A stretch of DNA of 64,000 bases from Cyrtodaria siliqua (GCA_037043455.1 JAWPHD010006788.1:62001-126000), one strand, 5' to 3'; shown: positions 22,674-34,640, counted from the first letter of the stretch. Notes: generated from the sequence alone by a model not told the origin. Translations and numbers: made by a program.

Positions 22674-23301
22674 TCTATGGGAAGCCATAACCGTCAAAAT
22701 GTGAATATTTACAAACCATTCAATGACGGGCCGTTTAATTCAACATGAAGTCATTTGATGACGTACATATTGATTTGATTCGTTACAAAATGAATTAATA
22801 CGGTTCGAAGTGAAATGATACGGTGTAAAATGTCAAACCATACGACGCAAACAGAAATCATGTGCAATGACAAACCATTTGAAAAAAAAACTAATGCAAT
22901 ACAACAAATACAAGTCGGTACGATGAAAACTTAAACGAATCATAGAAAACTGTTAAGTGATACACATCAAAGTAAATCAGTATGATGCAATATGAATCAG
23001 TTTAGCGCAAACACATTTAGTCTGGTGGTAAGTAAAATAATCGGACGAAAAGAAAGTCGGTGCAATGCAAACACAATCCGTTCGACAGAAACTGATTTTA
23101 TTACGTGCAAAATGAAACGGTACAATGGCGGCAGCACTGTCGATATATGCGACATTACTGCAGGGCTATCACCTCTACATAATTACTGGCTTTATGATAA
23201 AAAAAACAGTGTGTTCTTTTCAATGATAAGCTTTAGTAACCTTATGCTGTTTTCATGGTTTGTAAATGTCCACATTTTGACCGTTATGGCTTCCCATAGA
23301 A
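22674..23301. mobile_element. ~628-bp foldback element upstream of the P450 gene
   Basis: The ends are 45-bp inverted repeats with about three mismatches (CTATGGGAAGCCATAACCGT at about 22675; complement ending at about 23300). The interior holds irregular ~20-bp repeats of the type AAATGA(A)ACGGTAC(A)ATG and a spurious 122-codon ORF (22992-23360). The second P450 copy at 57.2 kb has the same flanks without this element, which confirms insertion. Confidence 0.75.
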
Positions 23302-23447
23302 AACAGCATGTGACGAGAGATAACGTCAAGTTAGATATAGCAGACTATGTTAAAACTTAACCGCTTAATGTGTTTCATTTACGTTTCATAACGGGCTTGA
23401 TTCAGTTTAGTATTTGGCATTCACGAATTTGCCAGTGGAAAATAAAT

Positions 23448-23519
23448 ATGTTTGTTTACATTCTAGATGTGGTTATATTTATAGTAGCAGTTTTGGTTGC
23501 TTGGTTAGTTTGGAAGAAG
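23448..23519 (+). CDS. CYP20-like: CYP20-like cytochrome P450, exon 1 (membrane anchor)
   Basis: The ATG at 23448 begins 24 codons forming a hydrophobic N-terminal anchor (YILDVVIFIVAVLVAW) that ends in Lys-Lys and an excellent splice donor (AAGAAG|GTGAGT). The exon is phase 0. P450s of this family are held in the endoplasmic reticulum membrane by such an anchor. The start is supported by the duplicated copy at 57346, which keeps the same ATG, frame, length and donor. This gene reads through eleven exons to 41125; the full product is about 466 residues, close to the ~462 of vertebrate CYP20A1 as I recall it. CYP20 is an orphan P450 family: substrate and reaction partner are not established, so only the general monooxygenase fold is claimed. 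Confidence 0.75.
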
Positions 23520-25105
23520 GTGAGTCAAAACAAAAACTTATCATTTTATATATAATTTATTATAATTTTACTTCACTGAGTCTAAAACATTTTAACGTTT
23601 AACATCGACCGTGCCTGGCCTCGTTCACCAGTCTTCACTACGCTATGTTACGTGGATGCAAGATACGTTCCTGGCAGGTCGAGAGTACTAACGTGCCGTA
23701 TTTCCATAAGAGTTCATAGCTTTCGCGGAAGCGGTAGTTTTTTTTCTTATGCGTCAATGGTGTTATTATACGTATAGTCGTGATACGATATGATAGACTA
23801 AAGTTCTCCGGCCATGTTTTGTTTCAGTGACATGTTTATGTTTATTTAAATCAAAATCAAGACACATCAATATATATGGACAATTCACAAATTGCAATAT
23901 CTGTGAAAAGCGAGATTAAGATTTTATTTGATGACGTAGAAAACTTTGAACAGGTAAATTAATCCACAGGTAAATGTATTTATCGATTATCTGACAATAG
24001 TTGTACAGCTATACAATTCAGATTTACTTCATTTCCCCGTGCAGTCACGCAGTGGTAAAAGTAGTATCTACGTCATGCAAATAATACTTATTTGTGCATA
24101 CAACTTAGTAGCGGATTTAAATATATGTTTCTCCACGGGACTGTTATGAAATATTCATAGGATGTTTAAGAGTTAAATTTATTAATTGATAATATTACAA
24201 AAAGTGTTGCCATTCATCTTTAATACGCGGTGGTAAGTGTTTTGATTTGCTTTTCCAATGAATATGTCTACGTTTGGCATAGTTACCTACCTGCTGTATA
24301 AACAATCGCGTGTAGCTTGTCAAGAGATGTATGTTACAAAGAAAAGTTTCGGTATTTATGACTCCATTGTACAACTAGCACTGCGTATGAAAAATACCTA
24401 GCACGTGTATCTAGGCAATGATTCTCTGATTGTTCTTGTAAACTACTTCGTTTATTACAAAGATATTATCGAAACATAACTAAACCGATCATTCGACTTG
24501 GGTTTGGAGTCGTGCAGTATTTACAAGTAGAAGAGACCGACACATCCCTTTATTTGCACAAGTTAGCAAATTCTAAAACCGTCTTACCGCCAAATACACA
24601 ACCACATGTTGGTACCAACTAAGCATTGTATAATATAGACATTCGGGTATAGGTCGTGACGACACGACCAGTAATCGATTAGTTGTTTAAACGGTATTCT
24701 AGATCTCTTTATGCTTAATTCATTTATCATTTGTTTAAATCCTTTTCAATAAGGTCTAATCGAAATCTCCGTACAAAATCGATTTCGACTAAATGGTTCG
24801 AATATGCACCGATTCGTTTAACTTATCATTGAACTGAGTGTTTTGATCCTGCAAAAATTCAGTAGCCGATAGGTTGTTACACGTATCGGTAAATTGACTT
24901 AATTTTAAATTTGTTCGCATTCTTTTCATATTTTTGAGTGAACTGTTTAGCATTGCATTGAATCGTTTCAAGTTCGATAAGATGGTTTGAAAAATCACTC
25001 CGGATTATTTCACAAAGCATCAGATTTTTTAAGTTTGATTAGATGGTTTCAAAACAATTTGTGGATTAATTAAAGTTACATTGAATTTAATATAATATCA
25101 ATGAA
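23520..25105. other. P450 intron 1, first part
   Basis: The first ~70 bp are shared with the second copy at 57418-57480. The rest holds the dispersed exon-like repeat at 23811-23960 and a phrase GACATTCGGGTATAGGTCGT near 24640 that recurs at about 61568. Other ORFs lack support. Confidence 0.4.
23811..23960 (+). repeat. Dispersed repeat carrying a first-exon-like ORF
   Basis: Contains ATG at 23877 followed by DNSQIAISVKSEIKILFDDV and a splice-donor-like CAG|GTAAAT at 23955. About 170 bp match the minus strand at 8114-8285. Because it occurs twice in different contexts it is more likely part of a mobile element than a resident gene; no downstream exon was recognised. Confidence 0.5.
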
Positions 25106-26072
25106 TTAAGGGGGAATTGATCTATTCGAAAATTTAACGGTACGCATATGAAATATATATATTTGTAAATATGAAGAATCTGAATTTTGTTTTGCCGTTA
25201 TTTAAACATGTTTTTAATAATAACGTCTCAAATATGGCTATGTTTGACGTTTTTCATAAAAGTCCCGTTGTACTCAGTTTTCAACGTTTTTGACATATTT
25301 AGAGTGTTACGCTGGTCACATGTAATTACTTTTTATATCAAACTGTTCGTCTTGATGAGACCTTTATATATAAATTATTTCATTTTCAATAAGACATAAA
25401 ATAATATTGATATAATTTCCTTTTTCTTTCACCGATTGTTTACCGTGAAAATTTAAGAAAAAACATAGTTAAAGCCTTTAATCTTTTAAACGGCTTCATA
25501 AAAAACTGCACAATTTTAATATGTTTTAGGGAATTTAATTTCCTATCGGAGTATAAAATAAAATTTGCTGGTCATCGGAATATTTTTTTCTTTATTCTTG
25601 TTTTATTAACCATAATACCCTTCGAAAAAGACGTCGCGTCATGAAAATAACGTCGAGGTCGACGGTATTTGTATTAAAGGTACATTGTACATGTTGCCTT
25701 GGTGATGTATTAACAATTATTTTGTGATAATTACCTCTTCGTATATTATTTATAGTTACCGTCTAGATGGACTGTACATGTTACTCAACATAAATTGCTG
25801 AAGGTTTTTAGCAATTCGTCAATTTCGTTGACTGAAATATAACTTATATTAAATATATGTGATTAAATATATGTACGTGAAAATACACAGTAATGAGTTG
25901 TTCATGATTTTTCAAAAGCTAGCAGTTTCGCCTATCCAACCCATATAGTGTTTCAAAGGTGTCTACAAGAGTATAACACATGCATTACAATATAATACTA
26001 ATATGAGTAATAAAAATAGTATTTATACATTATATACGCATGCATACTATGAAAGCAGAATATAATTAAAGT

Positions 26073-26411
26073 ATGCATTTAAATGATATAAGTGCATTTA
26101 TGACGACACTTGGCATACCAGACATTAGCTTTAAGACTATTAAAAAACGGGAAAGAGATATTGGTCCATTTATCGAAAAAAACTTGACTACGGATGAAAA
26201 GATGATCACTCTTAAACGTCTGAGTAACCACACCACAGCAACACCAGGTCAGCATATGGAATTCCAGTTTCACCTGGAAGAGACATTATATTTATTTGAA
26301 ACAGACGGTAATTGTTTTCTATATTCAACAAATATTGACGACATAACGGCTCTTATACGAAAGCCTGATCTGGTTTATTGTTGTGTGTTTGTACAATGTT
26401 TTATTGGATGA
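26073..26411 (+). pseudogene. Fragment resembling a Mutator-like transposase-associated domain
   Basis: A 112-codon ORF inside the long-TIR element. The first half (FMTTLGIPDISFKTIKKRER, then DIGPFIEKNL) resembles a segment I recall from widespread invertebrate transposon proteins, where a short helix is followed by a basic helix and xREREVG..IE (Mutator-like transposase domain region). The rest (FQFHLEETLYLFETDGNCFL) is not recognised and may be an intron read-through. It lacks a DDE catalytic core, so it is a fragment. Family assignment is from memory of the motif and is weak. Confidence 0.4.
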
Positions 26412-27201
26412 TAACTCGTTTCTTAACTCTTAATGTTGTACACTAATGTAAATTTGTGTTAACATTGCTTAATTTATAACTTCAAGGGACACTCGGCAAT
26501 TTTGATATTTTAAACTCGAGGCATCCCGTTAGTTTTTCTACATAAACTGCATATCTGCAAATCATTATAAATAATTATTGATTAGTTCATGTCAAAGTAA
26601 ATTGTTGTTTTTTACTACGAATTGCTGATTATAGTGTAGCGATAATACTTTTAAGCAAAGGTTGAATAACGAAGAAATAATGAAAACTCCAAAATGTATT
26701 ATATTAATATATGCCAGCAGATATAACGTCAAACTGATACTGAATTGATAAATCGAGGTAAAAATAATTATTGAAACTTGTCTTGTGTCACATTAAAACG
26801 TTATTAACATGTAGTCTTTGTAATGAGTATACAAATGAATTCCAGTTCCAAATTCTTAATTTCACTTAGGATATACAGACGAATAGCATAAACATCAAAT
26901 ATAATTTAAACGTGTGTACCTCAGAAAACGACTATATACAAACTATCTAGCAATGTGGTGTATGTATTTCTAACCAATATATGAGTATACTCATAAATAA
27001 GTATTACAGATGTTACAGAATTACTAATAATATATAAATATACAACTGATACAACATATATCACATATTCAGGAGAACACAGTTTAAATTCAGTCTACAC
27101 AGAATGCGCACAACGATATAAAGTTGCTGCCATTACAGCCACATGGGACGATGCAACAACTGTCGGCTGGTTCTTTTGAGTAACAGTTACGTGCTACATG
27201 T

Positions 27202-27396
27202 ATGGTACCAGAAAACTCGTCTGCAACAGAGTGTACGAATACAAATAACGACACTGTCCAGTTCACGTTCGATGAGACCTTGGCTTTTTACGAGATGAAT
27301 AATAAAATGAATGAATGGTGTTTTACGGCACGTCGACACATAAACAGGTTATATTGTGAGCAAAAACTAATGAAAGATGAAGAAATGAAGTATTAA
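27202..27396 (+). CDS. Hypothetical ORF inside the long-TIR element
   Basis: A 64-codon ORF with polar, Asn/Thr-rich start and charged C-terminus (NKMNEWCFTARRHINRLYCE). No family recognised. It lies between the long inverted arms in the same orientation as the 26073 ORF and could be an exon or chance. Confidence 0.2.
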   Translation: MVPENSSATECTNTNNDTVQFTFDETLAFYEMNNKMNEWCFTARRHINRLYCEQKLMKDEEMKY

Positions 27397-28983
27397 TTAA
27401 AACTTAATGTAAATATATAAAGACATAACTATTAAAAAATAAGGGAGTGAACGGTAAAACATGTGTTTTATTGCACGACAGTGTCACTTCATTTTCAAGC
27501 AATGTATACTGAAAGGAAACAGAAACGCATAATGGGTATTTCCGCTATATATTGTATGTTTAAAGCGAAACTTCAACATTGATGAATTTCGTGTAACAAA
27601 GTATACTTTGATTAAAAGGTCTACTACATGACATAGTTGTCCTTTCTGTAATTAGTTGTAGCCCCTTAACAAAATATGTTGAGATATATCAGGAATATTG
27701 CGTAAAATTAGGTGTATCTAATAGTGCATTATAGGCATTTTTTTGATTATGCGTCTCTTTTTCCGTTCAGTATATTTTGCTTTTGATAAAGCAGTGTCTG
27801 CTTATTTCAATTTTGTTTCAGTTAGCGAAAAGCATAATAAGCGAAGCATTCTGTGTATTGTGAACGAAATGTGAGGTATAGTACTATGTTATACACTTTA
27901 ATACATTATCCTTTATTTGTTGTGTGACTGGCAATACACTTTTTATTAAAAAAAGCTTTGATAAATAATCAAACGATTGTCTGTCTAGTAGTCTCTAATT
28001 ATGAGAAAACGGACAAACAGTTCATGAAAACATACGCTGTAATGATACAGAGTAGGATAAAAAAAAAGTTCACATGTTTAATAACCATATATCTTATGAT
28101 ATTCAGCATGATTGACGGCTGCCTGGAAATTGTATATGCATTAAACACACTTTTAAATGAACTTATTATTTTACCCTAGATATATACCAAATGCATGACC
28201 ATAGTTATTGCGGTAATTTGAGATTCGAGCGAATTAGACAAGAAGCATGAAAAAAAAAAAATTTAGAGTTTCACATACACTCTAGAAAAGAAGAAAAGAA
28301 AAGAGGACGGAAAAAGAAGTAGAAAATACGGAGTAGTATTTATCATTATCATTTAGGGTACCAGTGCTTGTTTCCAATGCTTGCGTCAACGTCCTTAGTC
28401 GTGCACATACTATATTTACCACGCGACGTCGACAGAGACGCCTTCCTAAGGGCATTATGGTTAATAAAACAAGAATACAGAAAAAAATAATCTGATGACC
28501 AGCACATTTTATTTTATATTCGGATAGGAAATTAAATTCCCTAAAACATATTTAAATTGTGCAGTTTTTTGTGAAGCCGTTTAAAAGATAAAAGGCTTTA
28601 ACTTTGTTTTTTCTTAAAATTTACCGGTAAAAAATCGGTCAAAGAAAAACGAAATTATATAAATGTTATTTTATGTCTTATTGAAAATGAAATAATTTAT
28701 ATATCAATTGAAAGGTCTCATCAAGAGGAACAGTTTGATATAAAAAGTAATTACATGTGACTAGCTTAACACCCTAAAAATGTCAAAAACGTTGAAAACT
28801 GGATACAACGGAATTTTATGAAAAACGTCAAACATAGCCATATTTGAGACGTTATTATTTAAAACATGTTTAAATAACGGCTAAACAAAATTCACATTCA
28901 AATCGCAAATATCTTCAAATTTACAAATATATATAGTTCATATGCGTACCCTTAAATTTTCGAATAGGTCAATTCCCCCTTAA

Positions 28984-29410
28984 CAGGTTAACAGGTTACC
29001 AGAGAGCGAGGACTTTATGATAACCTACAACACAATCAGATAAAGAGGTCAATGTGTTAAAGGCCGTGAACCGATTGTAAAGCCCTACTTTTGTCGTACC
29101 CCGATGATAAAACAGTATATTTTTAAATCGTTATTTTCTTTAAATCTTGTACAGACGAACTAATTAAAATGAAATATAGGTTTTACAACTATAAACTATA
29201 TGTAATGAAGTTTAGTAGTTATAATACAACTGAGAAGACATGTTATATACAAAATTAATTTGAATAAACATTATTTAATGTTATTTTAGCATCTTATAAT
29301 TTTAGTTAAGAATGCATTACTATAAAAGCGAATACATATAAATGTAGACAAAAAATTACGTAATGCTTATATAAATTAAGTTAAACATATACATTTATGA
29401 ACAAATACAG
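28984..29410. other. P450 intron 1, last part
   Basis: Starts with tandem AACAGGTT words directly after the transposon. At about 29055 the phrase TTAAAGGCCGTGA repeats the left terminus of the large element at 57481, suggesting a relic of that family. Confidence 0.35.
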
Positions 29411-29466
29411 TTCCAGACTTCCAAGCATCAAGGGAAAGTACCTGGTTTGACTCCTCGATCTATTCG
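29411..29466 (+). CDS. CYP20-like: CYP20-like P450, exon 2
   Basis: A short exon between an acceptor (ATACAG at 29405-29410, or alternatively TTCCAG ending 29416; both phase 0) and the donor CG|GTGAGT at 29467. It encodes the Pro/Gly hinge after the membrane anchor (KVPGLTPRSI), matching the PGITP hinge of CYP20. It ends in phase 2, and the split Arg codon joins exon 3 (CG|A). The 5.9-kb intron before it carries the 3.87-kb TIR transposon. Confidence 0.75.
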
Positions 29467-29990
29467 GTGAGTATACATTCCGCTGCAAAACTATTTCTGT
29501 ATTTTTGTTTCACGTTTGTATGCCAATATATTTGTATTAATTGATGTTAGTATATTTATAATTATTAGGCCGGACGGGAAACAACGTCTTGGTTGACTTT
29601 TGGTACAGAAATATTATTTATTTTATAAGCTGGTGGTCAGGCAAATACAATTAGAGTCATACTCATGTGTTTCAATTTCATTTTAAATGTGCAAATATAT
29701 TACATTACAATTCATATTCCATTAAATCGAATTAACAACTTTTATGAAAACGTCTGGAAGTAGGAGATCTCGTTCCATAAATCATAAATATGGATTTATA
29801 GAATTATGTGCACCATTTTTAATACAAATGGAATAATCCAAAATGAAGAGACGTGTTCACTATAGATGTATTACAGGGTAATGGTTACAACAGTTATTGG
29901 CAATAGAGTATTGACACCTGTCTTTATATCTAGAAATTCAATGCTTTAACATATCACCCGGTTCAAATGAATGTTTACTGATTGATTTAG

Positions 29991-30167
29991 AGATGGTAAC
30001 ATGGAGGATATCGCAAAGGCTGGAAGTTTGCACGAGTTTCTTGTCATGCTGCACAAGAAGTTTGGTACCATCGCGTCATTTTGGTACGGATCAACTTACA
30101 CCGTCAGCATTGCGGATGTCAACATGTTCAAAGAAGAGCTACACTGTGGAGAAAAAAAACGCAAGTT
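29991..30167 (+). CDS. CYP20-like: CYP20-like P450, exon 3 (3' end uncertain)
   Basis: Begins after TTTAG at 29990 and reads DGNMEDIAKAGSLHEFLVML then KKFGTIASFWYGSTYTVSIA, a clear match to the N-terminal beta region of CYP20 (human counterpart DGNLPDIV.SGSLHEFLV, from memory). The frame stays open to a TAA at 30175. Exon 4 needs a phase-1 donor, but the plausible donor after the A8 run (CGCAA|GTTTAT, 30167) is in phase 2, and the phase-1 alternative (CACT|GTGGAG) is weak and loses several residues. A one-base length error in the A8 run (30152-30159) would reconcile them. So this exon either has an unusual donor, a homopolymer error or a genuine frameshift. Confidence 0.7.
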
Positions 30168-30183
30168 TATCAAATAATATGCC

Positions 30184-30853
30184 ATGATATTATTCTCGGT
30201 CCTGGTATTCTCTTTAGACATCTATATTTGCTCCGATATTATTCTTAAACATATATATGGGCAGTGATATTATTTTTTGGCATATATATCGGCCCAGCTA
30301 AACCGCCCCTCATATTATTCTTAGGCATTTATATTTGCCCTGATATAATACTTAAACAACTATACCGGCCCTGATATTATTCTTAGGCATCTATATTCTG
30401 CTCATTAACTTTAGGTTAGGCATCTATATCTGCCCTGATAGTATTCTTATTCATCTATATCGGCCATGATTTTATTCTTAAACAGCTATATCGGCCCTCA
30501 TATTATTCTTAGTCATCTATATCTTCCCTGATATTTTCCTTAGTCATCTATATCTGCCCTGATATTATCCTTAGGCATATATATCTGACCTGATATTATT
30601 TTTAATAGGCATCTATATTCTGCTCACTATTCTTAGGCATCTATATCTGCCATGATTGTATCCTTAAGCAGCTATATCGGCCCTTATATGATTCTTAGTC
30701 ACCTATATCTGCCCTGATAGTATCCTTAGTCATATATATCTGTCCTGATACATCTATATCTGCATTGATATTTTACTTAGGCATCTATAACTGCCATGAT
30801 ATCATCATTGGACATATATATCGGCTCTCATATTATTCTTTGTCATCTATATC
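30184..30853 (+). repeat. Minisatellite, unit about 31 bp
   Basis: About 20 diverged units of CCTGATATTATTCTTAGGCA plus TCTATATCTGC in the intron after P450 exon 3. Confidence 0.8.
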
Positions 30854-32367
30854 AATTCAAGAAAATAATATTAGCGTCAGTTGTCTTACCGCCTAAACTG
30901 TACCACACTGCATATAACTTACCTCTACGACATAAACTATGCGAAATACAATAAATGGTAGGCTAATTATAAATAGTTTGCAAAAATCTCCAACAAAATT
31001 TGACCAAATAATAATTTTGACCTTCACGTCCAGGAAAAAGGTCGACCCTTGTTTCCGGTCTTAAATTTTATTAACGGCTATGGCACAAACTATCACAAAC
31101 TGCATGAAACCTACCTCTACGATATAAAATGTCCAAAATACAATAAACAACTGTGAAAATCTCCATCATAAGTGAATAAAAAAGTTCCACCGGAGTAACC
31201 ATGTCGAAAGAATGCCCCGAAAGATTCCAAATGAACTTCAAGCATAACGTCCGGTATGCGCAGTTAAAATGTGTGTATATAAATGGAAAAAAACTAGTAA
31301 GAAAAAACGTATCGTGTGTATAAAATCATACACAAGTCTTATTTATGATGGCAAATGCAAATTGGGTTGAATGTTTGTCCCCGATGTCCGCATTTGCTAG
31401 GTTTTTTACTTATGGAGGTACATGTACGCATTTGGCAGAGTTTACGTACGCACACTCAAACACACACACACACACACACGCACACACACACACAAAACAT
31501 TATTTGAGACAGTCATACTTCATAAATTCCCAGTGTGGATAACAAAGTTCTTATTTTATTTACCGGTATATTTTATTTAGCTGTCTATCATCCTCATTTC
31601 CATTACGTGGCCCCACCTTAATACCATTGACCGATGGGAAAGCTGATATTAGCAGGATTCTATAACGGATATTTCGACAATATAACGTGTTTAAAAACAT
31701 TTTTACTAAAATAATGTGATTACCTGTTTAAAATTAACTATTAAATGTTTTAATTTTACAATATGCAAACTTTTTCAGCCGAAATTAAGGTTTTATTTCA
31801 TACCCCAGCCAACCCCGTTTTCGCTTCTTAGAGAAGGGGTTGGATGGGGTATGATAGTTAATACTTTGACCGCGTAATGCTTATCATATCATAAACTATC
31901 ATGTATTTCGTATTGCTAGTTACACGTATTTTTAACCAGTATTTTGTAATTATATAAAACCTTTTGTTTATGTAATTCAGTCTTCCGGTTTCACCGGATA
32001 TGAAACAGTTTTTTGTTGTTAATTTAACCCCTAACTTTACAAAAACCTAAATGTGTCCTTTCTACTTGTGCACCTTAATTGAATCCCCATACCTCGGCCG
32101 AATAGTTTAATATAGGTGAGATTAATAAATCGAATGTGTGTTTAGGGCATAAATTGTTAAATTTGTTTAAATATTTATTTAATTGGAATATAGCTATTTA
32201 TAGATTTTCCGGCTAACTTCTTGTCAGTTTCACTGAAAGCACCCCGTGAAGTAAACACAACATCGAGGTATTTAAACTGCTTCTTTACTATATTTTTATT
32301 TATAAAAATAGTATCAATTTCAAGGGAAAATTCAAAATCAGTTTTATCTCGTGATTTATTATTTCAG
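30854..32367. other. P450 intron 3, remainder
   Basis: Contains a duplicated phrase (TACCTCTACGA.ATAAA.TG near 30925 and 31110), a (CA)n tract at about 31459-31495 and the MITE at 31600-31862. The ORFs at 31345 and 32221 are not supported. Confidence 0.4.
31600..31862 (+). mobile_element. MITE-like repeat, inverted copy of 51004-51250
   Basis: About 260 bp match the reverse complement of 51004-51250. One end carries a strong hairpin (CATACCCCAGCCAACCCC pairing with GGGGTTGGATGGGGTATG at about 31800-31853); the other end has GGCCCCACCTTAAT. No coding potential. Confidence 0.65.
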
Positions 32368-32513
32368 TTTCCTTTTTCGATATATTTTTACCTATCCTTG
32401 GGATTCAATGTCTGAATAGTTGTAACTCGGAGGAAGCTAGCCGTAGACGTAAACATTACAGAGGATCATTTTCGCATTCTGCCATGGAAAACTATTTTGA
32501 AGTCTTTCAACAG
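32368..32513 (+). CDS. CYP20-like: CYP20-like P450, exon 4
   Basis: The acceptor TTTCAG ends at 32367 after a fair pyrimidine tract, and the donor is CAACAG|GTAATA at 32514. In phase it reads SFFDIFLPILGIQ, then a basic stretch EEASRRRKHYR, then GSFSHSAMENYFEVFQQ. This aligns with the B-C helix region of CYP20 (a ...SENHMRKKLYENGVTDSLKSNF-type segment, from memory). It ends in phase 0 and joins exon 5 with unbroken homology. No ATG-initiated ORF covers it; it was recognised by extending the frame upstream from the donor. Confidence 0.75.
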
Positions 32514-33004
32514 GTAATACATAGTCATGTTTTCCATAAAACTAATGTATGCACCATTATTTAAACAGGCGTTAAAATGCTTCAGGACATAATAACAAGT
32601 ATAAAAGTCGAACAGGAAATGCAGCTTGCTATAAGTTTGCAATCATAACAAACACATACAAGTATTTAAAAACATTTTCAAAAAAAACCGTAAAGAAATA
32701 AACTTCATCGGATTCCTTTGATTCGCTTGTGTATGCATGTGCCTATTTACGGTATGTAGCGGGTCGGACCAAACCAACATTCAAATGCATATTACGGGGG
32801 TAAATAAGTGGGACACCAACTATCTGGTGACAGATCTTAATCAAACATACTTTAGCAAACTTGATGTTTTTTAATTACGCTACCGCGTATGATGAAGAGG
32901 GATATCTTTTGGAATTGAAAGAAGCCGACCTATATTTACCTCAGGTTTGGAGATGTATATCTTTGATTTTGTTATGTCTTTGTTCATTTATGTTAGTGTT
33001 TTAA

Positions 33005-33760
33005 GATTCCATAATCACCGGACTATGTGTATCATTTACGGCATGGTTCACATTGTCGTACTATTGATATTTTAAATATTTAGTTCTGTTCCACCCGGGC
33101 TAGAGGCTGTGATTGTTTACCAATGCCGTTCATGAACGGTTTATACCAAACCGAGACAGCATACTTTTTATGTTCATCGGTGATTTCCGAGTTTTTCCTT
33201 CTTTTTCCATACTCTTTTTAAATATCACAATAGCGTTGCATGTGCAGAGTGGCGGTGGTAAAACATTTCCCCGTGTTGGCAATCAGAACGGTTATTCATT
33301 CCGATCTTGGGCGATATTTATATACGTTCTTAAAATCGTTTTTATTACTTTAATTTCGAATAAGTGGTTTCACTACTTTAGCCTATACTGGCGCAGAGTA
33401 TTGGTTATTTACTTATATACTCTGCTCCTATCTAAATTCCATGTTGTTTATTTGGTCAAGTGTATTCTCGTTTAGGGCAAATTGTTTTTTGGGGTCGTAC
33501 GCCGCTGGCAATGGACTTGTATGAAAATACGACATGGAAAGTTCCATTTTCACCGACATATGCATATCATCTTCGGTATGGTTCACATTTTCGTACTATT
33601 TATATTTTCAATATTTATTTCTGCTCAATCCGGGGCTAGAGGGCGTGAACGGTAGCAAGCATTTACCACTACCGTTCATGAATAGTTTCAATCAAACCGA
33701 TACTACAATTTGTTTTTATATTGATCGTGCTCGGAGATTCAAAATTTCTCCTTGCATACT
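33005..33760 (+). repeat. Direct duplication of about 230 bp in P450 intron 4
   Basis: 33030-33240 and 33565-33760 share TGGTTCACATT.TCGTACTAT, then GGGCTAGAGG, CCGTTCATGAA and a CTTTTTCCATACTCTTT-like end. The copies are about 520 bp apart. ORFs here (33113-33475, 33534-33866) come from the two copies and show no recognised domain. Confidence 0.55.
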
Positions 33761-34432
33761 CTTTTTTTCTATATTATCTATGATCGCTATCTCTAATGTA
33801 AGAGGTTTGGACTCAATAAAAGCGAGTCTGCTTCTCTATTATATTTGCGGCGTTCGTTACTTATAAATGATCTCTGTTTGCAGTATGTATTCATTAGCAG
33901 ATTATTTCACTTCTGACATAGTTATTTATCCACACTTAGACGGGACTTTTCCACAAGCGACATCTTGTGGGGTATATATTCCTCAACTCATTTGTTTTGC
34001 TAGAGCTTGTAGTCTAGTTTGGGACTTTAATAATCGTAACGTGTGTATAAAAAAACGTTGCTCGAGCAGGGCTACTTCAAACGCCCTTTGCACAATTGCT
34101 TTATTGCAACTCGGATCTTCTTTTAAAATATAAAAATAATTTAAGAACTCTTCTGCGACAATGACAATCTGCCTTCTATGGTGAGGCAATTTACAAACTT
34201 CGTAAGATCCTTGGTTATGATCACTTACATACAATCGTTATTAAACGTATCGGAGAGTTTATCAAACGAGTCTATGACCCTATCATATTGCAGCGCACTG
34301 CATGTCTATAGGTTGACTCATTTGTAGCATCCGACTATGCTTTCCCTTTGATTGTGCGATGACCAGAGAGAGAGTGCCGACTCTATGATGACGTCCATCT
34401 AAATCCAGAAAGGGATGGTAACAATAGGGTAC

Positions 34433-34640
34433 GAGTGAGGTTTCATGCATCCTAGAATCCGGGTTAAACCTGTTTTTACCAGTGACAGTTCAAATGCAAT
34501 ATCCCTTGTGTCAGCCCCTTTAAACCCTTTTATAATTTTGCTCTTATTGAATGTATAACTATTGTTTTATTTATATGCGTGTTTGTGGTTGACAGTGGTC
34601 CTTGAATACTACATTTCTTTTTCGACTTTTATACCAACGT
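34433..34640 (+). repeat. Solo LINE 3' end, same family as 41475-45065
   Basis: Shares CCTAGAATC.GG.TTAAACC, CAACCCTTT-like, GTGTGTTTGTGGTTGAC.GT and TTGAATGCTAC-like blocks with the 3' UTR of the plus-strand LINE at about 44845-45060. This is a severely 5'-truncated insertion. Confidence 0.6.

Larger units (their letters stand above)
25110..28979. mobile_element. 3.87-kb long-TIR DNA transposon, TTAA flanked
   Basis: The ends are long inverted repeats: 25110 to about 25640 and about 28427 to 28979, roughly 540 bp each, similar along the whole length with small indels. Termini read GGGGGAATTGA...TCAATTCCCCC and both are flanked by TTAA (25106-25109 and 28980-28983), consistent with a 4-bp TTAA target duplication. 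The interior of about 2.8 kb holds the ORFs at 26073 and 27202 but no complete transposase that I recognise, so this copy is probably non-autonomous. Confidence 0.85.

Noticed and set aside
22992..23360. 122-codon ORF upstream of the P450
   Set aside because: Lies mostly within the foldback element and its internal repeats, and is absent from the second copy.
29993..30187. 64-codon ORF in another frame
   Set aside because: Shadow of P450 exon 3; the homologous frame is the one beginning GAT at 29992.
32826..32945. Exon-like open stretch (NLMFFNYATAYDEEGYLLEL)
   Set aside because: Bounded by AG and GT and open, but its phase does not fit between exons 4 and 5, which already join with continuous homology.
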